From Acidimicrobiia bacterium (GTDB lineage Bacteria > Actinomycetota > Acidimicrobiia > IMCC26256 > PALSA-610): DNA of 64,000 nucleotides. Below are positions 39,727 through 48,129 of the stretch, piece after piece. Every line of letters starts with the position of its first letter. The stretch's first letter is position 1. The notes under the pieces were generated by a model. The model made no database searches and was not told the DNA's origin. It saw only the letters and a list, made by a program, of their open reading frames with translations. The DNA lies in the NCBI GenBank assembly GCA_036271555.1, contig DATBAK010000037.1, positions 1-64,000 on the forward strand, in the 5' to 3' direction. The position numbers and the translations under genes were made by a program.

Positions 39727-40433
39727 GGGCGATCGTCGGTGAGGTAGCGGAAACCCAGGTCCGCGGCGTGCGTCGTGACCTCTTCGACGCGCGTCGCCGG
39801 GCCGCGCAGCCGGATCGTGACCTCGGCGATGTCGGACGCGGACTCGATGCGGAGCACGCCGCGCGTGATCGACACGATCCGATCGGCACCGACGATCGTC
39901 TGCGTCAGCTGCTCGGTGAACAGCACCGCGGCCGCGCGCCGGCGGGCATCGTTCATCAACGCGACGACCGCGGCCGCCCCCGTGCTGTCGAGACCTTCGG
40001 ATGCCTCGTCGATGACGACGAGGTCGCTCTCGCTGCTGAACGCGTCGGCCAGGAGCAGCTTGCGCAGGTTTCCGAACGAGAGCTCACGGCACGCTCGGTC
40101 GAGGCGCCCGTCGAATCCGAGCTGTTCCAGCACGTCGCTCCAGGGCACGCGCCGCGTGCGCCGCACTCCGTCCAACCACGACTGCACGGTGAGCAACGGC
40201 GGCTCGACCGCCGCGGGAACGTACGCGAGTCGGGGGGTTCCCAGCCGTCGGCCGGTCGCGGGCCGCAGCAGGTTGGCGGCGACGCGCAGGAGTGTCGTCT
40301 TGCCCGCGCCGTTGGGGCCGGTGACGCCGACGACCTCACCGGGCTCGATCGCGAGCGTGACGTCGTGCAGGACCGGCTGCCCGCCGAAGCGGACGCCGAC
40401 GCCGTCGAGCGCGACGATCGACCCCGTCGTCAG
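39723..40433 (-). CDS. ABC transporter ATP-binding protein
   Basis: 236 aa. Walker A GPNGAGKTTLL, signature region LSFGNLRKLLLADAF (LSFGN in place of LSGGQ) and Walker B LVVIDEASEGLD. No ATG, GTG or TTG lies at the expected domain start. The best candidate is CTG 40433, which overlaps the esterase stop as CTGA, exactly like the ATGA/GTGA junctions elsewhere here. A GTG at 40487 would add 18 Arg/Pro-rich residues encoded inside the esterase gene. It is coupled to the permease downstream. Confidence 0.82.
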   Translation of the reverse strand: MTTGSIVALDGVGVRFGGQPVLHDVTLAIEPGEVVGVTGPNGAGKTTLLRVAANLLRPATGRRLGTPRLAYVPAAVEPPLLTVQSWLDGVRRTRRVPWSDVLEQLGFDGRLDRACRELSFGNLRKLLLADAFSSESDLVVIDEASEGLDSTGAAAVVALMNDARRRAAAVLFTEQLTQTIVGADRIVSITRGVLRIESASDIAEVTIRLRGPATRVEEVTTHAADLGFRYLTDDRP

Positions 40434-41929
40434 TGGTTGTCCCAGAGGCGGCGGGTCTCGGCGCCGGGATCGTCGAGCGCTTCCCACGTCTCGTCGATGC
40501 GCATCGTCGCGCGGCGCGTCGTGTCGTATTGCGGCCACTCCGGGATGGCAGCGTGTCCGGGCGCGCCGTCGCGCGCGAATGCGATCCACGCGTCGTGCAT
40601 GCGCGACGCGATCGCCGCGCGCTCGGGACCGTCGCCGGTGAAGAGGTCGCTCCCGGGTTGGTCGAGCGTGTCGAACACGAACGGGATCTCGAGCGCGTGC
40701 GTCGACTTGAGCAAGCCGCCGAACGCCGGCGACTCCCACGTGAAGAAGTAGCTCCATACGGGCGCGTGCGGGAGCTGCGCCTCGGCGAGTTGGATCGCGG
40801 GAACCCGGAACAGTGCGTCGGTGGCCATCGCGTTCCACTGGTCCTGCAGCGTCGAGCCGGGCAGGATGCGGCGGTAGGTCGCGAGGAACTCGTCGACACC
40901 GTCCTCTCCGTAGTACGTGCGGACGCGCGCTCGAATACCGGCCTCGTCGAGTGACGCGAGCGACGGATCGAGGACGCTGAAGAGCGTGAACTCATTTTTG
41001 TTCGTCCCGATGAGCAGCCGGACTCCGGCGGCGCTGCCGTCGCGGATCGCCGCGAGCGCGGGGCGGGGGAGCACGGTGCCGTCGACGACGGGCTGGAACG
41101 GCAACCCGTTCGCGTCGGTCTCGAGCCCCACCGCGGCTTGCGCGGTGATGATCTCGTCGGTCGACTTCGCGTAGAGCGCGTCGAGGTCGCCGGGCTTCAC
41201 GCCGAGCTGCTCGACGATGACGCTCGCGATCTCGGTCGCGTGCTCGCGCGTCGCGAACCACGACGCCGCGCCGCTCTGCGGGATCGCGGCAGAGAAGAGG
41301 CCGCGCGCCGCGGGCATGCCGAGCAGCGTTCCGATGCTGCCCGCGCCTGCGGACTCACCGAAGATCGTCACGCGGTTCGGGTCGCCACCGAACGCCTCGA
41401 TGTTGTCGCGCACCCACTCGAGCGCGGCGACCTGGTCGAGCAGGCCGACGTTGCCCGAGCCCGCGACGTCGTCGCCGAAGAGGTCGGCGAGGTGCAGGAA
41501 GCCGAAGGACCCGAGGCGGTAGTTGAGCGACACGAGCACGACGTCGCCGCGCGTCGCGAACTTCGTGCCGTCGTACCACGGTGTCGCACCCTCGCCGAAC
41601 ATGAACGCGCCACCGTGGATCCATACCATCACCGGTCGGCGCGCGTCGTCGAGGCCGGGCGTGAACACGTTCAGATAGAGCGAGTCCTCGCTCTTCGCCC
41701 GTTCCTCGCCGCCGAGCATCTGGTCGAGCATGAAGAGGCCCTGCGCCGACTGCGCGGAGAACTTCGTCGCGTCGCGCACGTCGTCCCACGCGTCCTCGCG
41801 CTGCGGCGGCTTCCAGCGCCGCCCGCCCACCGGCGGCGCCGCATACGGGATCCCGCGGAACACGTGGATCCCGTTGCGTTCGAGCCCCTGGACCTTGCCG
41901 CTGCGGGTGTCGACGATCGCGCCTGTCAT
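40430..41929 (-). CDS. Type B carboxylesterase/lipase
   Basis: 499 aa alpha/beta hydrolase. The nucleophile elbow is FGESAGAGS, the oxyanion-hole segment is VWIHGGAFMFG, SEDSLYLNVFTPG is the family signature, and the catalytic His is in STHALEIPFVF. It hydrolyses carboxylic esters; para-nitrobenzyl esterase-like enzymes are the closest known group. No signal peptide. ATG 41929 is preceded by GGGAG. It is first in a likely operon with the ABC pair. Confidence 0.93.
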   Translation of the reverse strand: MTGAIVDTRSGKVQGLERNGIHVFRGIPYAAPPVGGRRWKPPQREDAWDDVRDATKFSAQSAQGLFMLDQMLGGEERAKSEDSLYLNVFTPGLDDARRPVMVWIHGGAFMFGEGATPWYDGTKFATRGDVVLVSLNYRLGSFGFLHLADLFGDDVAGSGNVGLLDQVAALEWVRDNIEAFGGDPNRVTIFGESAGAGSIGTLLGMPAARGLFSAAIPQSGAASWFATREHATEIASVIVEQLGVKPGDLDALYAKSTDEIITAQAAVGLETDANGLPFQPVVDGTVLPRPALAAIRDGSAAGVRLLIGTNKNEFTLFSVLDPSLASLDEAGIRARVRTYYGEDGVDEFLATYRRILPGSTLQDQWNAMATDALFRVPAIQLAEAQLPHAPVWSYFFTWESPAFGGLLKSTHALEIPFVFDTLDQPGSDLFTGDGPERAAIASRMHDAWIAFARDGAPGHAAIPEWPQYDTTRRATMRIDETWEALDDPGAETRRLWDNH

Positions 41930-41963
41930 TGCAGTCTCCCTGGGTGAGTGGCGGGAGCGTAGG

Positions 41964-42776
41964 TCAGATGCGGTCCCAGACCATCGGACTGCCGTCGCTC
42001 GGCGCGTCGAGCGCATCCAACATCTCCACGGGACTGTGCTTGTTGATGTGCCCGATCAGCATGTTGTAGACGCCGTAGCCGCACAGCTCGCGCAGGCGCG
42101 ACGAGAAGTCCTTCGCGATCGCGCGCGGGATGCCGAGCTGCTGGTTCTCCTGCTGGCGGATCCAGCCCGCGCAGTAGTTCATCGCGATGCCGACGCGCCG
42201 TTCATCGGTCGTGTTCGCGCCGCCGCCGTGCCACAGGCTGCCGACCCACACCAACACGGAGCCCTTCTCCATCTCCGCGGGGATCGAGTCGTAGGGCTTG
42301 CCGTAGTCGGGGGAGTGATCGAGGAGATGCGTGCCCGGCACGACGCGCGTCGCGCCGTTGGCCGCGGTGAAGTCGGTGAGCGCCCACATCGTGTTGCAGA
42401 CCGTCGGCACGTGCGGCTTCGGGAGCGGGATCAGCTGGTCGTCGGCGTGGATCGGCTGCGCGATCTCGCCGGGCAGGATCGAGATCGACGACAGTGACGA
42501 CACGAGGCAACCGGGATCGAGCACGCGGTCGACGACCGGGAGCACCGCGGGATGCACCGGGATCTGCTCGTACCGCGATCCGTACGCGAGCAGGTTGTAG
42601 ATGCGGACGGTCTGCGCACCCTCGAACGAGTTGCCGGCGGGCTGCACGCCGAAGTCGCGTTCGAGGCGGTCGACGTCGGTGGTGAGCGCGTCGATCATCT
42701 CGGGCTCGATCGCGTGCTCGAGGATCGTGTAACCGTCGGCCGCGACGCGCGCGACGTGCTCGTCGATCGTGGTCAC
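41964..42776 (-). CDS. Phytanoyl-CoA dioxygenase family protein
   Basis: 270 aa Fe(II)/2-oxoglutarate oxygenase. The metal ligands appear as QPIHADDQ (His-x-Asp) and SLWHGGGANTTDERRVG (distal His and the 2-oxoglutarate Arg). These enzymes hydroxylate acyl-CoAs or small metabolites. GTG 42776 is chosen at the first helix (VTTIDEHVARV); the frame to 42809 would reach into the divergent gene. Starts are 26 bp apart, so the promoters overlap. Confidence 0.9.
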   Translation of the reverse strand: MTTIDEHVARVAADGYTILEHAIEPEMIDALTTDVDRLERDFGVQPAGNSFEGAQTVRIYNLLAYGSRYEQIPVHPAVLPVVDRVLDPGCLVSSLSSISILPGEIAQPIHADDQLIPLPKPHVPTVCNTMWALTDFTAANGATRVVPGTHLLDHSPDYGKPYDSIPAEMEKGSVLVWVGSLWHGGGANTTDERRVGIAMNYCAGWIRQQENQQLGIPRAIAKDFSSRLRELCGYGVYNMLIGHINKHSPVEMLDALDAPSDGSPMVWDRI

Positions 42777-42801
42777 GGGCGAGACGGTAGCGTCGCCGGC
42801 C

Positions 42802-43338
42802 GTGACCATCTACGCGCTCGGCGACCGGGTCCCCGAGATCCACCCCGACGCCTTCGTGCACCCGGATGCGACCGTCATCGGTTCGGTCGTGATCGGGGCG
42901 GACAGCAACGTGTGGCCGCAGGCGGTGCTGCGGGGCGACTACGGGCAGATCATCATCGGCGCGCGCACGTCGATCCAGGACGGCAGCGTCATCCACGCGA
43001 CCAACCGGTTCCCGACGCGGATCGGCGACGACTGCGTGATCGGGCACCTCGTGCACATGGAGTGCTGCACGATCGAGGAAGGCTCGCTCATCGGCTCCGG
43101 ATCGATCGTGCTGCACCGCGCGATCGTGCGCGCGCACGCGCTCGTCGGCGCAGCCGCGCTCGTGCCGAACGACATGGAGGTGCCGACCGGCGCGATGGCG
43201 CTCGGCGTGCCCGCCAAGCTGCGTCCCGACAGCGTCGACGCCGCGTCGATCCTCGAGAACGCCGCGAACTACGTGCGCAACGCGCGCGAGTACAAGACGA
43301 AGCTACGCGAGTTCCGGCCAGACCAACTCGGTACTTGA
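42802..43338 (+). CDS. Gamma-carbonic anhydrase-like hexapeptide protein
   Basis: 178 aa left-handed beta-helix with a C-terminal helix (ILENAANYVRNAREYKTKL). Gamma-CA active-site segments are GDYGQIIIG (Arg/Asp region), SVIHATN (first His ligand) and GHLVHMECC. Where the family often has GH-x3-LHGC, the last ligand His is replaced by Glu here. It may still bind metal, or it may be a CA-like protein without hydratase activity. GTG start. The next gene is convergent, across the long-form repeat. Confidence 0.88.
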   Translation: MTIYALGDRVPEIHPDAFVHPDATVIGSVVIGADSNVWPQAVLRGDYGQIIIGARTSIQDGSVIHATNRFPTRIGDDCVIGHLVHMECCTIEEGSLIGSGSIVLHRAIVRAHALVGAAALVPNDMEVPTGAMALGVPAKLRPDSVDAASILENAANYVRNAREYKTKLREFRPDQLGT

Positions 43339-43409
43339 GGCGTCCGGAGCGCCGAGCGGCGGTGGAGCCGTGCGGGCCGGGTATCCCGGCCCGCAGCGAG
43401 CGCGACCAT
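43339..43409 (-). repeat. Dispersed intergenic repeat, long form with hairpin (copy E)
   Basis: Read on the minus strand, ATGGTCGCGCTCGCT is followed by the perfect hairpin GCGGGCCGGG-ATA-CCCGGCCCGC (43372-43394), then a CGCTCGGCGCTCCGGACGCC tail. The same layout is present at 30.6 kb, where one stem pair is G-T instead of G-C. It fills the gap between two convergent genes, so it may act as a terminator. Confidence 0.75.
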
Positions 43410-43413
43410 GAGC

Positions 43414-44103
43414 TCAGGCGACGAGGTGACCGATGAGCGCCGTGAGCGCCATCGCGATCCCACCGCCGAGCACGACACGCGCCGCGGCCCGAGTGCGCGG
43501 CGCCCCACCGGCGCGCGCGCCGAGCACACCGAGCAGCGCGAGCGCGAGGAGCGCGACGACGAAGGTCGCCGGGACGCGCGCGTTGCGCGGTGACAGCCCG
43601 ACGGCGATCAGGGGCGCGATCGCGGCGGTGGTGAACGACACGGCCGACGTCCACGACGCCTGGAACGGGCGCGCCGCCGCGATCTCGGTGATGCCGAGCT
43701 CGTCGCGCGCGTGCGCGCCGACCGCGTCGTGGGCTTGCAGCTGCTGCGCGACCTCGCGCGCGAGTGCGGGCTGGAGTCCGCGCCGGATGTAGATCGCCGC
43801 GAGCTCGCGCAGCTCGGCTTCGGGATTCGACTCGATCGCGGCCGCCTCCATCTCGAGGTCGGCGATCTCGGTGTCGCGCTGCGAGCTGACCGAGATGTAC
43901 TCGCCGACCGCCATCGATGCCGCGCCCGCGATGAGGCCGGCCAACCCGGCCGTCATCACGGCCGAACGGGACGAGTTCGCGGCGGCGACGCCGATCACGA
44001 GGCTCGCGATCGACACGATCCCGTCGTTGGCGCCGAGCACCGCGGCGCGGAGCCAGCCGATGCGCGGGCTGCGATGGTGCTCGGCCGCGTGCTCCATGCT
44101 CAT
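43414..44103 (-). CDS. VIT1/CCC1 family membrane protein (iron/manganese transporter-like)
   Basis: 229 aa. LRAAVLGANDGIVSIASLV in the first helix, MAVGEYISVSSQRDTE, a cytoplasmic acidic helical insert with many Glu (IADLEMEAAAIESNPEAEL), and three C-terminal helices. The family exports or stores Fe2+/Mn2+. ATG 44103 (MSMEHAAEHHRSP) is preferred; an in-frame ATG at 44097 is possible. Monocistronic. Confidence 0.93.
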   Translation of the reverse strand: MSMEHAAEHHRSPRIGWLRAAVLGANDGIVSIASLVIGVAAANSSRSAVMTAGLAGLIAGAASMAVGEYISVSSQRDTEIADLEMEAAAIESNPEAELRELAAIYIRRGLQPALAREVAQQLQAHDAVGAHARDELGITEIAAARPFQASWTSAVSFTTAAIAPLIAVGLSPRNARVPATFVVALLALALLGVLGARAGGAPRTRAAARVVLGGGIAMALTALIGHLVA

Positions 44104-44227
44104 GATCGCGCCCGCTCCGCTCGACACGAAGCTCCATCGCGGCACGCGGGCTGATTCGCTCGCCGCTCCGTCGCCACGAGCCGTGACCCTAGCCAGGGTG
44201 CTGTGCGATCGCGGTGTTCGGTTTACC

Positions 44228-44602
44228 TCACCGAACGACCGCGATCGCGCGCTGCAGCTCGACGATGTCGAACACGCGGCGCACGATGCCGTGCGCGCCG
44301 CAGAGCATGACGTCCGTCCGGTTGCGCGCGACGTGCGAGCGCACGCGCAGGAACGCGTTCACGCCCGCAGCGTCGCAGAACCGAAGGTCGTCGAGGTGGA
44401 GCTCGAGCAACGCGACCGTTGGTTCGAGTGTGCGCGCGACGTCGGCGAGAAGCGCATCGGCGGTGCCCGCGTCGAGCTCGCCGAGGAGCCGGCAGTGCGT
44501 CACGATTCCCTTGCTCGTGAAGACGAGCTCGAGGGAGGTGACCTCGTCGCCGTCGACCTGATCGCGGTGGTGAGTCGGGTTCGGCGTGCAGTCGGGGCGC
44601 AC
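44228..44602 (-). CDS. STAS-domain protein (anti-sigma-factor antagonist-like)
   Basis: 124 aa. The STAS fold is seen as LELVFTSKGIVTHCRLLGEL, the phosphorylatable-loop region LRFCDAAGVNAFLRV and a final helix (GIVRRVFDIVELQRAI). The usual Ser of the DSSG loop is replaced (CDAAG), so regulation by phosphorylation is unlikely. The first usable start is GTG 44602; the open frame to 44722 would overlap the divergent regulator. No partner anti-sigma kinase is in the window. Confidence 0.75.
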   Translation of the reverse strand: MRPDCTPNPTHHRDQVDGDEVTSLELVFTSKGIVTHCRLLGELDAGTADALLADVARTLEPTVALLELHLDDLRFCDAAGVNAFLRVRSHVARNRTDVMLCGAHGIVRRVFDIVELQRAIAVVR

Positions 44603-44633
44603 GACTGCAGTGAAACACCGACCCGAGACCCCT

Positions 44634-44657
44634 CGATACCCCCGAACGGGGGTATCG
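44634..44657. promoter_or_regulatory. Perfect 24-bp palindrome between STAS and LuxR genes
   Basis: CGATACCCCCG-AA-CGGGGGTATCG has 11-bp perfect arms and lies in the 85-bp divergent region, 31 bp before the regulator's start. It looks like an operator for a dimeric regulator controlling both genes, perhaps the LuxR protein itself. GAGG at 44676-44679 is the Shine-Dalgarno site of the regulator. Confidence 0.6.
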
Positions 44658-44687
44658 ACGCACCGAGTCGGGGTAGAGGATCCGGTC

Positions 44688-45347
44688 GTGGTCGCCACTC
44701 CCGTCCGTATCGCCGTCGTCAACGACTACGAGATCGTCGTCGCGGGACTCGCCGCGCTCCTTCGACAATTCCCCGAGCAGCTGAACGTCGTCGAGCAGCT
44801 CGTGATCGGCGAGCCGCTGCTCGAGCCGGTCGATGTCGCGCTGTACGACACGTACGGGCGCGTCGGCATCGCCACTCCCGCGCTCCGCGCGTTGCGGGAC
44901 ACGCCCAATGTGCATCACGTCGCGATGTTCTCGTTGGATCTCGGACCCGATCTCATCGCCGAAGGCCGCAGTGCCGGTGCCGACGGGTTCATCTCCAAGG
45001 CGCTTCCGGCCGACGACATCGCGCGCGCGTTGGTCCGCGTCGCGCGCGGCGAGCTGGTCGTCGCCGCGCCGACGACACCGCGCGCACCGAGCGCGACCCT
45101 CGACTGGCCCGCGAAGGACGCGGGGCTGACCGAGCGCGAGAGTCAGGTGCTCGTGCTCGCGGCGGAGGGTCTCTCGAACCGCGAGATCGCGGCCGCGCTC
45201 TACCTCGGCGCCGAGACCGTCAAGGCGCACCTGCGCCAGATCTTCCGCAAGCTCGACGTGCGCAACCGGGTCGAAGCCACGAACTACGTGCGCACCGCGG
45301 TCAGCTTCCGTCACCGCATGACCGCGCCGTTGTCCGAGATCGACTGA
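44688..45347 (+). CDS. LuxR-family response regulator
   Basis: 219 aa (NarL/FixJ type). The N-terminal receiver has IAVVNDYEIVV (Asn-Asp in place of the usual Asp pair), a phospho-acceptor Asp in VALYDTYGR and Lys in FISKALP. The C-terminal helix-turn-helix starts LTERESQVLVLAAEGLSNRE and ends TVKAHLRQIFRKL. GTG 44688 has GAGG at 8 nt. No sensor kinase gene is adjacent. It is divergent from the STAS gene across a perfect palindrome. Confidence 0.92.
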   Translation: MVATPVRIAVVNDYEIVVAGLAALLRQFPEQLNVVEQLVIGEPLLEPVDVALYDTYGRVGIATPALRALRDTPNVHHVAMFSLDLGPDLIAEGRSAGADGFISKALPADDIARALVRVARGELVVAAPTTPRAPSATLDWPAKDAGLTERESQVLVLAAEGLSNREIAAALYLGAETVKAHLRQIFRKLDVRNRVEATNYVRTAVSFRHRMTAPLSEID

Positions 45348-45365
45348 GCCACGTAGGGTGCCGGC

Positions 45366-45803
45366 ATGCCCCTCGTCGACGACCTGCTCGCGAACACCGG
45401 TACGTACGTCGGCATCGACGCCGTTGTCGGCTTCGACGAGCGCGGTGCGGCGCGCATCGTCGTCACCGCGCTGCCGGGCGATAGTGGTGTGCAGCTCGAC
45501 TACGAGATCCTCAACCCCGCGCATCCCGACCGTGTGCGCGGTCACATCGAGCACACGATCATCGGTCGCACGCACGACGGCGGCGCCGTGATGGTGATCG
45601 GTCACCCGCACGCGAGCTCGGTCGCGGTGCTGCGCGAGACCGACCCCGGAGTCTTCGAGGTCGGCGCGGAAGGATCACCGTTCCCGATGCGCGTCGAGCT
45701 GTCGGTGCCCGAATCGGGCCGTCTCCGGCACTCGTGGTGGTACGGCCGCCCCGGCGGCGTCGCCGAGGAACGCGACGTCTCCGAACTGACGCTCGTCGGC
45801 TGA
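45366..45803 (+). CDS. Hypothetical beta-rich protein, unknown function
   Basis: 145 aa, soluble, no signal peptide. Alternating strands with HTIIGRTHDGGAVMVIGHPH and a late WWYGRPGG suggest a small beta-barrel, possibly lipocalin-like; no known motif is recognised. ATG 45366 follows the regulator stop by 18 nt, so it is probably co-transcribed with it. Confidence 0.75.
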   Translation: MPLVDDLLANTGTYVGIDAVVGFDERGAARIVVTALPGDSGVQLDYEILNPAHPDRVRGHIEHTIIGRTHDGGAVMVIGHPHASSVAVLRETDPGVFEVGAEGSPFPMRVELSVPESGRLRHSWWYGRPGGVAEERDVSELTLVG

Positions 45804-45810
45804 GCCTGCT

Positions 45811-45857
45811 TGGTCGCGCTCGCTCCGCTCGCCGCTCCTGACGCGGGATGGGAGCGG
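45811..45857 (+). repeat. Dispersed intergenic repeat, short form (copy B)
   Basis: TGGTCGCGCTCGCTCCGCTC, then GCCGCTCCTGACGCGGGATGGGAGCGG. The first 30 bases match copies at 10.2 and 49.9 kb; the last 20 match the 3' end of the hairpin copy at 30.6 kb. Lies 5 nt downstream of the beta-rich gene; the rest of the gap (45858-45949) shows only the Shine-Dalgarno site of the thiolase. Confidence 0.8.
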
Positions 45858-45949
45858 CATCGCAGGATCCGCGTCGCACCGGTGCTCCTTCCGGACCCAT
45901 TCTCAGGTCGGAGCTAGCCTGCGCGGTCCCACGAACGCAGGAGCAATCG

Positions 45950-47149
45950 ATGCCCGAAGCCGTGATCGTCGCCACCGGCCGGACGCCCATCGGGCGCGCC
46001 AACAAGGGATCGCTGGTCGAGTGCCGGCCCGACGACCTCAGTGCGCTCGTCATCAGGGCCGTGCTCGACAAGGTGCCTGCAGTCGCCGACTCCATCGAGG
46101 ACGTCATCTGGGGCTGCGGCCAGCCCGCGGGCGAGGCGGGCACGAACGTGGCACGCGTCGCGGCGCTTCTCGCCGGGCTCGACGCGCCGGGTGTCACCGT
46201 GAACCGCTACTGCTCCTCGTCGTTGCAGACGATTCGCATGGCCGCGCACGCGATCCGTGCCGGTGAGGGCGACGCGTTCGTCGCCGGTGGCGTCGAGACC
46301 GTGAGCCGGTTCCAGTTCGGTGCCGCCGACACCGGTCCGCCCAACCCGAAGTTCGAGGCCGCGCACGCGCGTACCAAGGAGCGCGAGGCGGGCGGCGCGC
46401 CGACGTGGGAGTCCAACGGTCGCCTCCCCGACGTCTACATCGCGATGGGTCAGACCGCGGAGAACGTGCGCGAGATCACCGGCGTGACGCGCGCGGAGAT
46501 GGACGAGTTCGCGCTGCGCTCGCAGCAGCGTGCGGTCCAGTCGCAGGAGCGCGGCTTCTTCGAGCGCGAGATCATCCCGGTGCGGTTGGCCGATGGCAGC
46601 GTCGTGTCGAAGGACGACGGCCCGCGCGCCGACACCACGCTCGAGAAGCTGGCGTCGCTCAAGCCGGTGTTCCGCCCCGACGGTGAGGTCACCGCGGGCA
46701 ACTCCTGCCCGCTCAACGACGGTGCGGCCGCGGTCGTCGTCATGAGCGACACGAAGGCCAAGGCGCTCGGCATCACGCCGATCGCCCGCATCGTCGCGAG
46801 CGGCGTGAGCGCGCTCGACCCCGAGATCATGGGTCTCGGTCCGATCGGCGCGTGCCAGCAGGTGCTCGCACGCGCGTCGATGACGATCGACCAGATCGAC
46901 CTGGTCGAGATCAACGAGGCGTTCGCGGCGCAGGTCGTGCCCTCGGCGAAGGAGCTCGGCATCCCCTACGACAAGCTCAACGTGAACGGCGGCGCGATCG
47001 CGCTCGGTCACCCGTTCGGCATGACCGGCGCGCGCATCATGACCACGCTGCTCAACGGCCTCGAAGACGCGAACAAGACGTTCGGCCTCGAGAGCATGTG
47101 TGTCGGCGGCGGTCAGGGCATGGCGATGATCGTCGAGCGCCTCGCGTAG
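45950..47149 (+). CDS. Acetyl-CoA acetyltransferase (thiolase, FadA-like)
   Basis: 399 aa true thiolase with all three active sites: the nucleophilic Cys in VNRYCSSSLQT, His in GGAIALGHPFGMTGAR and the Cys of ESMCVGGGQGMAM. It cleaves 3-oxoacyl-CoA (beta-oxidation) or makes acetoacetyl-CoA. GCAGGAG precedes ATG 45950. Its stop TAG abuts the stop of the convergent kinase (TAGCTA at 47147-47152), leaving no gap between the genes. Confidence 0.95.
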   Translation: MPEAVIVATGRTPIGRANKGSLVECRPDDLSALVIRAVLDKVPAVADSIEDVIWGCGQPAGEAGTNVARVAALLAGLDAPGVTVNRYCSSSLQTIRMAAHAIRAGEGDAFVAGGVETVSRFQFGAADTGPPNPKFEAAHARTKEREAGGAPTWESNGRLPDVYIAMGQTAENVREITGVTRAEMDEFALRSQQRAVQSQERGFFEREIIPVRLADGSVVSKDDGPRADTTLEKLASLKPVFRPDGEVTAGNSCPLNDGAAAVVVMSDTKAKALGITPIARIVASGVSALDPEIMGLGPIGACQQVLARASMTIDQIDLVEINEAFAAQVVPSAKELGIPYDKLNVNGGAIALGHPFGMTGARIMTTLLNGLEDANKTFGLESMCVGGGQGMAMIVERLA

Positions 47150-48109
47150 CTAGCGCATCCAGTCGCGCAGCCAGTCGGCGCGACCCGCGACGAACTCGTC
47201 GAGTCCCGGGCGTCGGAGATTCAAGCCGAGGTTCAAGATGCTCAGCCGACGCACGCCGGTGAGCTCGTGCACGACGGCGTCGTCGGCGGGCCACGAACGG
47301 ATGTGCTCGTAACCGCGGCGCAGCGCGGCGATGCGCTCGGCCGCGAACGGGCGCAGCCCGAGCGTCGTCAGCGCGAACGCGATGTCCTGCACCTCGAAAC
47401 CCCAGAGCAGGTCCTGGAAGTCGATCGGCGTGAGCCGGCTGCGCCACACGAGGATGTTGTTCGGGTGGAAGTCGCCGTGCAGCAGGTGCGGTGGGTGCGG
47501 CGGATCGGCCCACAGCGCGTCGACGGCCACCTGCGCGCGGTCGAACGCCTCGGCGAACAACGTGCCGTACCGCTCGTCGACGCGTGGGATGCGGTCGGGG
47601 AGCCGGAAGACCGTGACCGTGTCGCCGGTGATCACGGGCTGGCGCCGTCCGCCGTCGAAGGTCGTGCCGTGCTCGTGCAATCGCGCGAGCAGTTCGCCCG
47701 CGCTCGTCATCGACGCGGTGTCGATCGCGTCCCAGAGCCGTCGCCCGCGTACCCACTCGAACAGGACGCAGCGCCGCGTCCCGGGCACTCCGTCGACTTC
47801 GACATCGGTGACGAACGCGCCCTCGCGATTCGCGATCGGAAGCGGCGGGCGGAGATCGGTCTCGGCGCGCAGCGCGACGAGCCACGCGGTCTCGACTGCT
47901 TCGGTCTCGTCGGTGTGGATGCGCTCGTGCGCACCGACGCGCAACGCGAACGTACGGCCGTCGGCGTCGACGCGGAAGAGGGTGTTGAACGACTCCTTCA
48001 AGAGGGTGATGCGCGCGTCCTCGAGCCCGTAGTGCTCGAGTGCGACGCGTGCGAGCCCGCGCAGCCGGGTGGTCTGGCCGCGCGGCGTCAACGCTTCGAA
48101 CGGCTGCAT
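47150..48109 (-). CDS. Aminoglycoside phosphotransferase/choline-kinase-like (APH) family protein
   Basis: 319 aa protein-kinase-like fold. Catalytic HGDFHPNNIL and metal-binding LTPIDFQDLLWG are visible, and ITLLKESFNTLFRV holds a nucleotide-binding loop. Related bacterial proteins phosphorylate small alcohols or antibiotics; the homoserine kinase-like SrkA group is similar. A resistance role is not supported by context. The SDR gene ends 20 nt upstream on the same strand. Confidence 0.88.
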   Translation of the reverse strand: MQPFEALTPRGQTTRLRGLARVALEHYGLEDARITLLKESFNTLFRVDADGRTFALRVGAHERIHTDETEAVETAWLVALRAETDLRPPLPIANREGAFVTDVEVDGVPGTRRCVLFEWVRGRRLWDAIDTASMTSAGELLARLHEHGTTFDGGRRQPVITGDTVTVFRLPDRIPRVDERYGTLFAEAFDRAQVAVDALWADPPHPPHLLHGDFHPNNILVWRSRLTPIDFQDLLWGFEVQDIAFALTTLGLRPFAAERIAALRRGYEHIRSWPADDAVVHELTGVRRLSILNLGLNLRRPGLDEFVAGRADWLRDWMR

Positions 48110-48129
48110 CGCCGCCGATCGTCGCGCGT

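Noticed and set aside
47150-48109. Aminoglycoside resistance gene
   Set aside because: The APH fold is shared by many metabolic kinases and nothing nearby suggests antibiotic resistance.
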